A stretch of 64,000 nt of DNA from Saccharomycopsis fibuligera x Saccharomycopsis cf. fibuligera (GCA_001936135.1 CP012820.1:1178001-1242000); one strand, 5' to 3'. Positions 1 to 10,126 are shown, counted from the stretch's first letter. Numbers and translations are program-made. Notes: generated from the sequence alone by a model not told the origin.

Positions 1-48
1 TTCCACAGTAATAATATTAATAAACGCAGCAGCAGCAGCAGCAGTAGC

Positions 49-67
49 GGGGCCGGGCCGGGCCGGG
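49..67 (+). other. Canonical G-quadruplex motif
   Basis: Four G-runs (GGGG, GGG, GGG, GGG) are separated by identical CC spacers, which fits the standard four-tract, short-loop consensus. The C spacers could instead pair with the Gs to make a GC hairpin, so the structure is not certain. Confidence 0.6.
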
Positions 68-399
68 TGATCCCTGGAGACTGCCAGAGGAGACTGCCAG
101 AAGAGGCTGCCAGCAGCTGCCAAAAGACCCGCGCGGGCGGAGCACCTGCAGGCACGTGGCACCCTCTCGCACACCCGGTCATGTGCAGCTGACGCGGTCA
201 TGTGGTTATTCATGTGACCCGTGTGGGCGCCGCCGTGCCGGTACACGCGAGGGGAGGTCAAGCGGAGTCACCCTCCACGCGGCGCCCCTACCCCTTTGGT
301 GTTGCAACACAGCGCACCACCCAACACAGCGCACCGCGCCACACAGAGCGGGCACATGCTCTGTGGCTCGTGTCCATGCGCGCCCATGCTCTCCCATGC

Positions 400-445
400 G
401 CGCCCATGCGAGATAAAGTTCCACGCAGCCTTCTCGCATGGGCGC
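400..445. repeat. Perfect 13-bp inverted repeat with 20-nt loop
   Basis: GCGCCCATGCGAG at 400-412 is the exact reverse complement of CTCGCATGGGCGC at 433-445. The left arm overlaps the second of two 16-bp direct repeats (374-389, 394-409), so the left-arm sequence is itself largely duplicated. Confidence 0.7.
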
Positions 446-719
446 TGAAACTCCACAGCTTGCCATGACGCCGCGCGGTGCGTCTAGCTGTCTTGCTCTG
501 CGGCTCGATGTGCGGTGGTGCGCCGCTCAGCAACAGGGGCTACTGCCTCATTGGCCAAGAAGCTGTTAGTGGGGACGCTACTGCCGTCTGCTGCGGAAGG
601 CTGCGTGTGTCTGCGGACGGCTGCGGCTTCCGCCTGGGCCATATGCGCCCGCCCATTTAGCTGGATGGACACAGCGGTGGAGCTGCCGAGTGCACCACCG
701 CCCAGCGCTCCGCTGACAA

Positions 720-745
720 CAGCTAGCCAGCTAGCTGGCTAGCTG
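720..745. repeat. 26-bp perfect palindrome
   Basis: A CAGCTAGCC-type sequence and its exact reverse complement meet with no spacer and are centred between 732 and 733. It could extrude as a cruciform or bind a dimeric factor. No factor is recognised. Confidence 0.75.
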
Positions 746-975
746 GCACATCCGTGCGCACTTGTTCCTCTCGAGCACTATCTCCAAAACCAGACCTGGA
801 GCCCTTTTTGCCCCGTCGCGCTGTTCGCTGACTCCGCTGTTGCTCGACTGTCAAAAAGCATTGCTTCCGGCGTATTCTACAGCTGCTTCCTTTTGGCAGG
901 CGCATCCTCCCAGAAAGTCGCACCAACCGGTTCCTGCTTACTTTATTCTACTTTTTGCTTTGCTTTGCTTTGTTT

Positions 976-977
<2 letters not shown>

Positions 978-1011
<34 letters not shown>
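978..1011 (+). repeat. Poly(T) tract, 34 T
   Basis: An uninterrupted T run lies just upstream of the first globin gene. T-rich tracts of this kind are nucleosome-disfavouring promoter elements in yeasts. The length may vary between isolates or be miscounted in assembly. Confidence 0.7.
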
Positions 1012-1012
<1 letters not shown>

Positions 1013-1177
1013 TTTTACTTTTTTTTGTTTTACTTTTTTTTTGGTTTTACTTTTTACTTCCTCGTCTGCGGTGATTCATTCCATGGAACACTTCAGCCAG
1101 CAAGCGCATCTACATCCACGAAACACAACCGCAACGCTCCCTGATCAAACCCCCCTGGGCGGCGCAACACATACAAG

Positions 1178-2485
1178 ATGTCCTCCAAGTTCAGCAAACT
1201 ATTCAAGGCACGAAGCACCAGGAGAGCAGACGCATTGGCTAGCTCCAAGGACGCGTCCGACAACTTTTCCCTTTCAGTGGCTTCACTCTCTTCCAACTCC
1301 ACCGAAGTGGTCAACGGCAATGACCAGCACAGCAGTGTCGGCAAAGACGGGGAGCTTGGCAGCGGCAGAGACATCAAGCACCACTACAACTCCAAAACCT
1401 CGTCTGTTAGCTCCCTTTTGACCAAAACCCACAACAGCAGCAGCAGCAATAACAGAGCAGACACTTTCAACGACACCGGCGATAGTACTGCGAGCGTCAA
1501 TAACAACGGCAGCAGTAACAGTCATAGTAGCAACAATAGCAGCAGCAACAACAGCCACGGCGGCAATGCCAGCGCCGCTAGCTTAAGACGCACCGCAACG
1601 AGCAACTCGGCCGCTAGAAACCCAGCTACCGCAATGGGCTCTTCAGTGGTGTTTAATGCCCCAAGTGTGCCTAGTTCCGGCAACGGCACCACCGGTTCTT
1701 CCAGCGGCACTCCTACCATCAACGAAGCAGCGTCCTCGTTCACCGCCAGCAGTCAAGACTCCAGTCCTAATGGCGACGACGTCGTATTGAAGTTCACTGA
1801 TGCCCAAGTAAGGCTCTTGAAATGGTCCTGGAACGAAAACGTCAGCACTCCAAAGGAAAAAGATTTTGCCAACAGCACGGCCGCTCTCTCAGATCCCTTA
1901 TCTTCCGCAAATGCCAAGGTGAAGGTCAACTCGATTTCCGAAACGTTCGCCTCGGCGCAATTCTGGAGCGAGATTTACAGCAATGTCTACTTGATTGACC
2001 CAGACTTGAAAAAGCTCTTACCGACTCCAGAACACCAAACGGTTTTCTTTACTGGCATCATCCGTATGGCAGTCCTCAACGCCGCTGACTTGTCCGTGAT
2101 GAACGAATACTTGAAAAGCATTGGTCGACGCCATGGCATCATATTTGGCGCAGAGCCAACATACTTCCAGACTTTGGGCATTGCCATTATCAGAGCGTTG
2201 AATGACCGATTCGGGGACGATTTCAGTCCAGAACTTGAACATGTGTGGATCTTGTTGTACTGCTACATTTCTAATACAATGATTGAAAGTTGCGCAGTGG
2301 ACGCAGTGTTGCCTGATCTTGAAGCTTTTTCAACAAGTGTTAGCAGTAACGGAAGTAGCTACGCTAGTAGCAGATTCGCCGATGACGACAGAGCCGACGA
2401 AGAAAAGAAAAGTGCCTTGGCCAAGAAAAGATCAGTGATGAATTCTACTCCGAACCATTTTGCTCGAGCACACTCGTTCATTTGA
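1178..2485 (+). CDS. Globin-domain protein with long disordered N-terminus (YNL234W-like), copy 1
   Basis: The 435-residue product has a Ser/Asn/Thr-rich disordered region (about 1-200) and a C-terminal globin fold (about 205-385). Visible globin features are an A-helix containing LLKWSW, an E-helix region around PEHQTVFF, the F-helix pattern LKSIGRRHG with candidate haem-ligating proximal His319, and a G/H region ending in a long hydrophobic helix. A low-complexity insertion of about 30 residues separates the A and B helices. No FAD/NAD reductase domain follows, so this is not a flavohaemoglobin. Family members such as S. cerevisiae YNL234W bind haem and are thought to act as stress or redox sensors; that role is inferred here. 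The basic start, SKLFKARSTRR, could bind membrane or direct localisation. A paralogue lies 2 kb downstream on the same strand. The ATG is the first in frame. Confidence 0.85.
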   Translation: MSSKFSKLFKARSTRRADALASSKDASDNFSLSVASLSSNSTEVVNGNDQHSSVGKDGELGSGRDIKHHYNSKTSSVSSLLTKTHNSSSSNNRADTFNDTGDSTASVNNNGSSNSHSSNNSSSNNSHGGNASAASLRRTATSNSAARNPATAMGSSVVFNAPSVPSSGNGTTGSSSGTPTINEAASSFTASSQDSSPNGDDVVLKFTDAQVRLLKWSWNENVSTPKEKDFANSTAALSDPLSSANAKVKVNSISETFASAQFWSEIYSNVYLIDPDLKKLLPTPEHQTVFFTGIIRMAVLNAADLSVMNEYLKSIGRRHGIIFGAEPTYFQTLGIAIIRALNDRFGDDFSPELEHVWILLYCYISNTMIESCAVDAVLPDLEAFSTSVSSNGSSYASSRFADDDRADEEKKSALAKKRSVMNSTPNHFARAHSFI

Positions 2486-3309
2486 TGAGCTCGGTTGAGA
2501 TGTGTTGCTGGCTAGTGGAGGCGCTCCGCTGATATGAACAATCTATAGAATTTTTTTTCGTTTTTCTTTTTGAGTTCTTTTCGCTAGTCGCTTGATTTCT
2601 ATTCCTTTGGTTTTTTGTTCTATCTTGATGCGGTTATTCTTGCTGTTGTATGTTTATTTGTTTTGTTTTTTTAATCTTTCTTCATTATATAACTTTAATT
2701 CGACTTAATATTCCTTTTTTCCTCCAATCTTTTTATGCTTCTGGGTAATGATTGTGTGCAATATAAGCCTGAGCTGTGAACACTCGGCCTGTAAGGGCGT
2801 GATGTGTTTGCTTTTGTGAGTGTCCAACATAAATTAGTCAAAGTACTGCGTTATCGACCACATGCGTCCTAAATAAATAGCCTCTACCATGCTCAATGTA
2901 ATGTTTTCATAAAAACACCAAATCCGCGAAATGCATAAGTTTTAGCCCAGCCTGACTTTTCTGTACCAAGCTTACGCCTACGCGAGCACCCCAGACTACA
3001 CTGGACTTCAAACCACACTACCGCAACAATACCGTAGATGGCACGTTGCAACCACATTATTCCATTTCTTGACATACAGTCACGACGGCTAACTTACTTG
3101 CCGGGTTCTTAGTTTGCACGGTTCCCACGGGCGCACTCCAGTGTGGTCAATTCCGATGCTATATTGCTACTAGAGAACAGCCCATGCCTAAAAAGAAGAA
3201 GTCTCTGCCACAAAGTGCAATGCGCAGGACAGCCACGAGATACCGTCAAGTTGCAAAACCCAGTCGAGATACAGCAATAACCTCTGTGCTCGAAAAACTC
3301 GCTGTCCCA

Positions 3310-3346
<37 letters not shown>

Positions 3347-4503
3347 AAAAACTAAAAAAAAACTCTGACAACTGTGCTTATTGCAAAACATGAAACTCCT
3401 TTGTGAAGCAAGACAAGACGTCTGAGTTTGTTTAACCATTGGTTTCCTTGTTTTTCCAATCGCCCATTTTCTCATTACTATTCACAGGAATGCCCACAAA
3501 TCAGCCATTATAATCTAAAGCCTGGCAACAAAAAAAACTATATATACAGATAATCTGATGCACACATGCGAAAAGGAAAGGCAGATTGCAATACCGCTAA
3601 AACAGCCAGTGGCCTAATTCGTGGCCTTACTACATTTGCCATCTTTCGACTGGCCCCAAGGCCATACACATCTTCTTCTCCAAAGCCTAGGGTTTACAGG
3701 TTGCATTCCGTTCTCTTGCATCAATCCAAGACTCACGCCTCGACCGAGGTGAGTTTGCTGAATCCTAAAACAAGCACAAAACATGTTTATGGGATGCCGC
3801 CGCACCGTAGTTCTGACTGCTACTGCCACTGCCACTGCCACTGATACTGTAGTATAGCTTGTCCCTCACAGCAAAGATATCGCGTTTTGGGCAAGAAGTG
3901 CGCTCCAGGCTTCAGACATGTCCACCGCTGCTCTTACCGTATACGGCAATAGCTGCAAAGACCATTATCCGGGTAGCCTCCATCACGCATGCCTTAGTCA
4001 GCTTTACCCAGCCCTCAAGCTAAGCGACAAACAATATGTCCGCAGCCAGAGCCAGAAAACAGAGAGAAAGATTGGGTGGCATCAGGGAATCTTGCAAGAA
4101 GGCTAGTGAACACTGCGCAGATACTGCAGTCTGCATATTTGGCTGTATATTTTTACAGAGTATTGGCCATTTTGGTGTTTATACATTACAATACAATTTC
4201 TAATCCATGCTATACATCCAGCAGCCTAGCAAGTGCCAGAAAGTCATAAATAACAAGACAGCAAAGTTTTGGTGAATTTTTCATCCGGCAGCTGATACTA
4301 TTATCACCATTCTCATTCTCATTTTCATTCTCATTACCATATAGTATTGTTATCAGTATAACATAGCCAGCAGAAATAGCCGGAAGACCAAGATACAAAA
4401 TTGCAACTAGTCAAAAAGTCGAAGTAACCCATCTTGAGCAGTCAGCGCAACGCCGCAAAAGCCAGAAGGAATAATTTGGTTTAAGAAGAATAGAACAGAA
4501 GCT
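2486..4503. other. Intergenic interval between the two globin genes
   Basis: These 2 kb hold no supported gene. A 33-A run lies at 3312-3344 and is followed by further A-rich sequence. CATTCT-type hexamers recur at about 4308-4337, and a GCCACT triplet-pair repeat lies at about 3822-3842. The interval should hold the terminator of copy 1 and the promoter of copy 2. Short open frames here have no family signature. Confidence 0.5.
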
Positions 4504-6198
4504 ATGTTGAGGCTGAGGAAAACTGATCACCAACGCCCGCACAATAGTGGAGGCATTCACGATAATGAGGCCACCGCTGGCGGTGGTGGTGCCGGCAACC
4601 GGTTCTCCAGGTTGATCCGTAAGCAAAACAGCAGTAGCAAAGCCAGCAATGGACATAACTACAATAATGCTGATAACCATAGTTTAAACACGAACAGCAA
4701 CGCCAGCGCTGGATATTCCAGCCAGCATAGCAACGCTTCCCAAGACGACATGGAGCTCAAACCACACAAGAGCTTGAAACTTTTCCAAGGTCGCAATTTC
4801 CATTTCAACAACCATAACAGCCATAGCTTACCTCCACACCATAATAACGAGTCGTTTGACTCGGTGACGTTGATGTCAAATAGCATTTCCAGCGGCGGCG
4901 GTGGTGGCCATGCTGCGAATGGACTTGGTTCTGCTTTGAACGGAAATTACCTCACAACCACAAACACCAACACTACTACTGCTACTGCTGCTGCCAATAA
5001 TGACGAGTTAAAGTCAATTTCGTCTTCAGCAACGGCCACAGCTTCTGACTCGAGCAACGGCCAGTCAGGAAGTCACGCATTTCTGTCAACAATAAACGGC
5101 AAGTTCAAAAAACCGTTCAGTAAGCTGAAAACCAATAATAACAGCAGCAACAGCAACGGCGACTCCAACAATCTTACAACCGTTAGGCTGAACAGTAAGC
5201 TGAACGGTAAGCTGGTGGTTAATAACATTAGATCGCTTAGTGCCAAAAGTAGCCGTGCTGCGGCCGTACCAAGCAGCAAAGGTAATAGAAGAGGAGCATC
5301 AGACATAGATGCCTATGGCAATGGTAATGGTGGTGGTGGTGCAACTGGAATGGGGGCAATACTTTTTGATACGCCGGGCCAAGGAGCGGCAGACTATGGA
5401 AGTTTGGTAACCCCACAAAGATCTGCTCAAATGCCTCATGAACCGTTCAAGAGTGGTAATGGTACAATGCCAGAAAGTGAACTCATTGATAACCATAAAA
5501 TCCCGGTGGAGAAAATTATGGATGAGATCGATTTGAAATTTACTGCTCAAGAAGCGAATCTAATTAGATGGTGTTGGGCAGATGGATCAGCAGTGATTAC
5601 GGATCCATTTTTCAGCAGTGAACTGTTAAACACCAGAAAGGCTAACAGCAGAGCAATTCACGGTATAAACAATATAATCACTGCGACCAAGAACGGAAAA
5701 TCTGCCAATGGCAACAGTTATAGTAGCAGCAGCTACTTGGATGACGTTCCCGAGAGCCATCCTGCCTCATTTTCATCAACTTTCCAGTCCCGCGAGTTTT
5801 GGCGACTCGTGGCAAACAACATACAAGACCTGAGTCCCGAGTATGTTCATTTGCTTCCTTCAATAACACATTTAACTACCGCATTCACTTCAATTATTCG
5901 TATGATGGTGGTAGGGAATTTGGAAAACTTGGCAGCAATGAAGGAGTATTTTTTCAAGCTTGGTAGAGTGCATGAACGACTCTTCAACTGCTCTAATTCG
6001 ATTTATAATGCACTTGGCGATGGCATCAACCAGGCATTAATGGACGTGTATGGGGATTTCTATACCCCGGAAATCGAAGCATTATGGATGGCATTGTATG
6101 GGTTCATAGCAAGTTGCATGTTGGTTAGCTGCGAAACTGATACTTTGTTGCCTGATGCTGATGTGGAATTGACTAAAACTGGCCACGTTTTTGAGTAG
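4504..6198 (+). CDS. Globin-domain protein with long disordered N-terminus, copy 2
   Basis: The 564-residue product has about 340 residues of Asn/Ser/Gly-rich disordered sequence followed by a C-terminal globin domain (about 343-550). The domain aligns by eye with the upstream gene: LKFTAQEANLIRWCW at the A helix, FAST/FSST plus QSREFWRLV around B, a TSIIRMMVV segment in E, the F-helix pattern FFKLGRVHERL with candidate proximal His490, and GDFYTPEIEALWMALYGFI in G/H. An insertion of about 50 residues between the A and B helices is longer than in copy 1. No reductase domain is present. Basic patches (RFSRLIRKQN; KSLKLFQGRN) echo the N-terminal patch of copy 1. The pair is best read as a tandem duplication. 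Haem or oxygen sensing is inferred from the family only. Confidence 0.85.
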   Translation: MLRLRKTDHQRPHNSGGIHDNEATAGGGGAGNRFSRLIRKQNSSSKASNGHNYNNADNHSLNTNSNASAGYSSQHSNASQDDMELKPHKSLKLFQGRNFHFNNHNSHSLPPHHNNESFDSVTLMSNSISSGGGGGHAANGLGSALNGNYLTTTNTNTTTATAAANNDELKSISSSATATASDSSNGQSGSHAFLSTINGKFKKPFSKLKTNNNSSNSNGDSNNLTTVRLNSKLNGKLVVNNIRSLSAKSSRAAAVPSSKGNRRGASDIDAYGNGNGGGGATGMGAILFDTPGQGAADYGSLVTPQRSAQMPHEPFKSGNGTMPESELIDNHKIPVEKIMDEIDLKFTAQEANLIRWCWADGSAVITDPFFSSELLNTRKANSRAIHGINNIITATKNGKSANGNSYSSSSYLDDVPESHPASFSSTFQSREFWRLVANNIQDLSPEYVHLLPSITHLTTAFTSIIRMMVVGNLENLAAMKEYFFKLGRVHERLFNCSNSIYNALGDGINQALMDVYGDFYTPEIEALWMALYGFIASCMLVSCETDTLLPDADVELTKTGHVFE

Positions 6199-6713
6199 CT
6201 TTTTGTACTGTCCATTACGCTTTCTCCTTGTTTTTTTATGCCTTTTTCTTTAATTCTTTTACCGTTCCATTATCTCTTTTGCACTATTGCCATGATGTTG
6301 GCAATTACTGAAGATGTTCTCTGACTGTACTATAGTGTATATGTTGTATACTCGCGACTGCATAATTTTTCTTTTCCCTGTTTGGTTTACGCTTTGTGTT
6401 GCTTTCATTCTGTTTTTGTCTTCTGTGCTTCATTTTTATATTGCTTTCATATATTATATTTCTCTTTAATCCTTCTGTTCTTGAGTTGTGTTGTGTTGTA
6501 ATATTTACTACCACCATAGTGGTACTCCACAGCCTCCGGAATACCTCTGCGGCGTTTGCACAGTTTCCGCTTTTCCCACATCTACTCATCCGTCATCTCT
6601 CATCCTCATCGCAGCTTTAAAACTATAACCACCACCACCCGTTTCTCCTTTTTGGCCCAATGTCCTCTTGACCAATTGTCATTGCATTTTGCTTTTAAGC
6701 TATCAACAACAAA
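6199..6713. other. Intergenic interval, globin copy 2 to IAH1
   Basis: The interval is T-rich and pyrimidine-rich, as expected for a 3' end followed by a yeast promoter. A three-codon upstream ORF (ATG 6660, stop 6669-6671) lies about 40 nt before the IAH1 ATG. Nothing else is evident. Confidence 0.4.
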
Positions 6714-7508
6714 ATGTCAAACATCTCTTACAGACTATTCAATGACAAGATCCTCCTTTTTGGAGACTCAATCATCCAGTTTTCATTCAACCCATTCCTG
6801 ATGAACGCACTTGGCCAGATATCCACTTCACCAGAGTTCAGTCTTGGTGGGGCCCTCAGTAATGCGTATGCTCGTAAAGCTGATGTTATAAACCGTGGGC
6901 TTTCTGGCTATAACTCGGACCAAGCCCGTGAAGTATTTCCGTCGATATTGGAACATGAACACACAGCTAATTCCAAAGTGTTGCTCACTACAATTTTCTT
7001 TGGCAGTAATGATGCCGTGTTGGGCGACTCGCCGCAATCTGTGCCATTGGACAAATTCGAAGACAACATTAGATTTTTGATTAACACCGCGTTGCTGAAA
7101 GGCATCAATGTGGTGGTCATTGCTCCAGGCTGGCACGACAGAGAAAATTGGGATGCCCGGCTAACTGAAGAAGATATCAAGAACAATAGACACAGATCTA
7201 CCGAAAATAACAAAAGATACGCTGACAAATTGGTGGAAATCACCAAGGAGCTCAATGTGCCATTGGTAAATTTGTATGAAGAGTTTGCTCAATACGACGC
7301 TCAGGAAGGTTGCAGTTATAAAGACTTGTTGAGTGATGGGATTCATTACACAGGTCAAGCTTACCAGTTGCTATACAATGGGCTTACTAAAGCGATTAAG
7401 GAGTGGTACCCTGAGCTCCAGCCAGAACTGTTGCCTTGGAAATTGCCACCTTGGAGAGAGCTCCCGGACCGGGAGACTTTTAAACAAAAGATTAAGGACG
7501 CCAACTAG
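6714..7508 (+). CDS. IAH1: Isoamyl acetate-hydrolysing esterase (GDSL/SGNH hydrolase)
   Basis: The 264-residue SGNH-family hydrolase cleaves acetate esters such as isoamyl acetate. Block I is LLFGDSIIQF with nucleophile Ser19. Block III is FFGSNDA, whose Asn helps form the oxyanion hole. Block V is DGIHYTGQAY with Asp208 and His211 completing the catalytic triad. The overall order and the C-terminal YPEL...PW...L pattern match yeast Iah1, which is about 238 residues, so this copy is slightly longer. No signal peptide is seen and a cytosolic enzyme is likely. It sits between a globin gene and GLR1, all on the plus strand with separate promoters. One in-frame CTG near the C-terminus falls where I recall yeast having Asn, compatible with CUG being read as Ser. 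Confidence 0.92.
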   Translation: MSNISYRLFNDKILLFGDSIIQFSFNPFLMNALGQISTSPEFSLGGALSNAYARKADVINRGLSGYNSDQAREVFPSILEHEHTANSKVLLTTIFFGSNDAVLGDSPQSVPLDKFEDNIRFLINTALLKGINVVVIAPGWHDRENWDARLTEEDIKNNRHRSTENNKRYADKLVEITKELNVPLVNLYEEFAQYDAQEGCSYKDLLSDGIHYTGQAYQLLYNGLTKAIKEWYPELQPELLPWKLPPWRELPDRETFKQKIKDAN

Positions 7509-7827
7509 CTGGTGTGCTCTAGACGTATTTATAAGTAGTAATAGTAACTGGCAATAATATACAGTAGTGATTGTCTATTAATAAAGAAGAAGAAGATGTT
7601 GTTAGCGCACGTGCTGACTCTCTTCAGTATTAAATTTTGGCTTTGCATCGAAGGAAATTTCAATGTATGACAAATGACAAATGAAGTGGTCTCCAGATCT
7701 TTTTATTTATAAGCAACCCAAGAGTAGCACAATCGCTACGGAAATTGCTAAACTTGAAACTAGCCAAAGGTCAAAAGAAGCTGATTGAACAACAACAACA
7801 ACAATAACAACAATAACAACAAAAAAA
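7509..7827 (+). promoter_or_regulatory. GLR1 upstream region with CACGTG, TGACTC core and CAA-rich leader
   Basis: The palindromic E-box GCACGTGC at 7607-7614 is a Cbf1-type site. It is followed directly by TGACTC at 7615-7620, a Gcn4-type core. The last 40 nt before the ATG are a CAA/AAT-rich repeat (about 7788-7821) typical of unstructured yeast leaders. Control by sulphur or amino-acid factors is inference from the motifs. Confidence 0.4.
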
Positions 7828-9222
7828 ATGCCTCCACTTCCTAAACATTACAACTACCTAGTCATTGGCGGTGGTTCTGGTGGGGTTGCTTCTTCTAGAA
7901 GAGCTGCTTCCTACGGGGCAAAGGTCCTCCTTATTGAGTCAAAGCGCATTGGTGGCACTTGTGTCAATGTTGGCTGTGTTCCTAAAAAAGTTATGTGGTA
8001 TGCTGCCGACGTTGCTAACAGAATTACTCAGTTTAAAGAGTACGGTTTTGAAATTGATCCAAAACTCAATGCTACTTTCAACTGGAACCAGTTCAAAGGT
8101 AAAAGAGACGCTTATATCCACAGACTCAATGGCATTTATGAGCGCAACTTGGCCAAGGAAGGCGTCGAATTAGTTTACGGTCATGCTTCATTCAGCAAAG
8201 AAAAGGGTCAAGTTGAAGTCAAGACCAGTAAAGGTGAAATCGAAAAATACACTGCTGACCATATCTTGATTGCTACTGGAGGTCAAAGTATCTGGCCAGA
8301 GCATGTACCAGGTCACGAGCATGGCATCGATAGTGACAAGTTTTTTGAGTTGGAACAACAGCCTAAAAGAGTGGCCATTGTTGGAGCTGGATACATTGGG
8401 GTTGAATTTGCTGGGGTTTTCAACGCTTTGCAAAGTGAAACGCATTTGATCATTAGAGGGGAAACATTACTCAGAAAATTTGATGAAGTTATTGGCACTA
8501 CCATCACTGACCATTACGAGAAAGAGGGCATCAACGTCCATAAGAACAGTAATGTTAAATCCGTGGAGAAATTGGAATCTGGAGAATTGAAGGTCCATCT
8601 CGACAGCAGTGACTCACCATTGATTGTCGATACTCTAATCTGGACCATTGGTCGTAAATCATTGCTTAATTTGCATCCAGAAAACATTGGCCTTAAGCTC
8701 AATGAGCGTGAGCAAGTTGATACTGATGATTTCCAAAACACTAATGTCCCTAACGTTTACTCCTTAGGTGACGTTACCGGAAGAGTTGAGTTGACCCCCG
8801 TCGCCATTGCTGCTGGCCGTAAGTTAGCTAATCGTGTCTTTGGTCCAGCCCAATTCAAAAACGACAAGTTGGATTACACCAATGTTCCGTCCGTGGTCTT
8901 CTCTCATCCCGAAGCAGGGTCTATTGGTCTTTCTGAAAAAGACGCCATTGCTCAATATGGCAAAGAAAACATCAAGATTTACAGATCAAAGTTTACTGCC
9001 ATGTATTACGCTATGCTTGAGCACAAGTCTCCAACGGTGTACAAGTTGATTGTTGCTGGAAAGGAGGAGAAGGTTGTCGGATTGCACATTGTTGGTGACT
9101 CTAGTGCCGAAATCTTGCAAGGTTTTGGGGTGGCTATCAAGATGGGGGCCACTAAGGCAGATTTCGATAGTTGTGTGGCTATTCATCCAACTAGTGCTGA
9201 AGAGATTGTTACTCTCAGATGA
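7828..9222 (+). CDS. GLR1: Glutathione reductase, NADPH-dependent
   Basis: The 464-residue class I pyridine nucleotide-disulphide oxidoreductase reduces GSSG to 2 GSH with NADPH. In order it shows the FAD-binding Rossmann motif [15 protein letters not shown] near residue 12, the redox-active disulphide in [13 protein letters not shown] (Cys45-Cys50), the second ATGG signature, the NADPH-binding motif [11 protein letters not shown] near residue 190, the SLGDVTG FAD segment, and the C-terminal interface with the His453/Glu458 dyad in HPTSAEE. The length agrees with the cytosolic form of yeast Glr1. No in-frame N-terminal extension with a clear mitochondrial presequence was seen, so any organelle form would need a non-AUG start. 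The codon bias looks strong, consistent with high expression. Confidence 0.97.
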   Translation: MPPLPKHYNYLVIGGGSGGVASSRRAASYGAKVLLIESKRIGGTCVNVGCVPKKVMWYAADVANRITQFKEYGFEIDPKLNATFNWNQFKGKRDAYIHRLNGIYERNLAKEGVELVYGHASFSKEKGQVEVKTSKGEIEKYTADHILIATGGQSIWPEHVPGHEHGIDSDKFFELEQQPKRVAIVGAGYIGVEFAGVFNALQSETHLIIRGETLLRKFDEVIGTTITDHYEKEGINVHKNSNVKSVEKLESGELKVHLDSSDSPLIVDTLIWTIGRKSLLNLHPENIGLKLNEREQVDTDDFQNTNVPNVYSLGDVTGRVELTPVAIAAGRKLANRVFGPAQFKNDKLDYTNVPSVVFSHPEAGSIGLSEKDAIAQYGKENIKIYRSKFTAMYYAMLEHKSPTVYKLIVAGKEEKVVGLHIVGDSSAEILQGFGVAIKMGATKADFDSCVAIHPTSAEEIVTLR

Positions 9223-10126
9223 TTGTGCTGATATTGCTATTACTGCATGAATTACTGTCTTTTTTTATTTTCTTTTATGCCATAAAATAGATGTTCTCTC
9301 TATATTCTAGTTTTGTCGTTGTGCATGTTCTAAGTGAAATCATATATATATATATACAACTGCAACAATTGCCAAGTGCCACTCGTTGTAGTTCTGTATG
9401 ACTCTGCACCACTCGATATTTTTGATCGATTTAGAATCCCTGAAGTGTGAAAACTCATCGTAGAACGGTCCACAATCATACTTTAAGCGTAAGAAAAAAC
9501 TTCTGAAACGACATATTTCTTAGTGTTAAAAACACAATTAAACACTACCAATATGACAGCAGCTTTTGTCGGGCATAACTGGACGTTTCAGCTTGTACCT
9601 GTAAGATAGGCATGTTGCGATTGCACAACTACAAGAGAAAAACAACAAAAATAATAATCTCAACGTTTCAGACGCTCATAGATTAGTTGTAAAGCAACAT
9701 AGTCTACTGAGCCCACTTAACCAGTTAATTCTATTTCTGATTGCTGACTGATTGCTGACGCAATGGGTTGTAGTCACAGATTACACCTATCGAGATCGAT
9801 ATGCCATAGATATGAATACAAGAAAATGCATCTTTGTACGTTTGCAGAATCTTCTAACAGGAAGCTTGAAGAGAACGTTGATAAACAAGTTTACGACGGA
9901 CTAAAACAGAATTTGATAGTAATGATTATTAAGATTAATATTCTTTAGTTTACTCTCCTTAAACTTCGCTTCTTTTTTTGGTGTAATATATGAAACCGTA
10001 ACAGTAAAAAAAAGTTAAACAACGTGTAATGAAACAAGAAAAGTATTAATTAAAGTATAAAAAACCAATTATATTTTTATATATCTTTTTGTGAGATAAA
10101 ATTAAAATATAAAAAATATAATTCGC
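9223..10126. other. Convergent intergenic interval GLR1/RPS6
   Basis: This 0.9-kb interval lies between two converging 3' ends. It contains a short TA repeat (about 9341-9355) and A/T-rich sequence, with no supported gene. The 61-codon frame at 9763-9948 has no recognisable features. Confidence 0.5.

Larger units (their letters stand above)
1..1177. other. GC-rich non-coding island upstream of the first globin gene
   Basis: No credible gene is seen here; the open frames are short, overlap on both strands and show no recognisable family. Positions 1 to about 760 are much richer in G+C than the rest of the window. The island holds a short CAG run (29-43), a G-quadruplex motif (49-67), two 16-bp direct repeats (374-389 and 394-409), a perfect 13-bp inverted repeat (400-412 with 433-445) and a 26-bp palindrome (720-745). 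It ends in a 34-T run (978-1011) about 170 bp before the globin start. It probably contains the promoter and 5' leader of that gene, plus flanking sequence of a gene beyond the left edge. Confidence 0.6.

Noticed and set aside
762-1421. 219-codon plus-strand frame overlapping the first globin gene
   Set aside because: It is a shifted frame through the poly(T) run and the globin start, with no family features.
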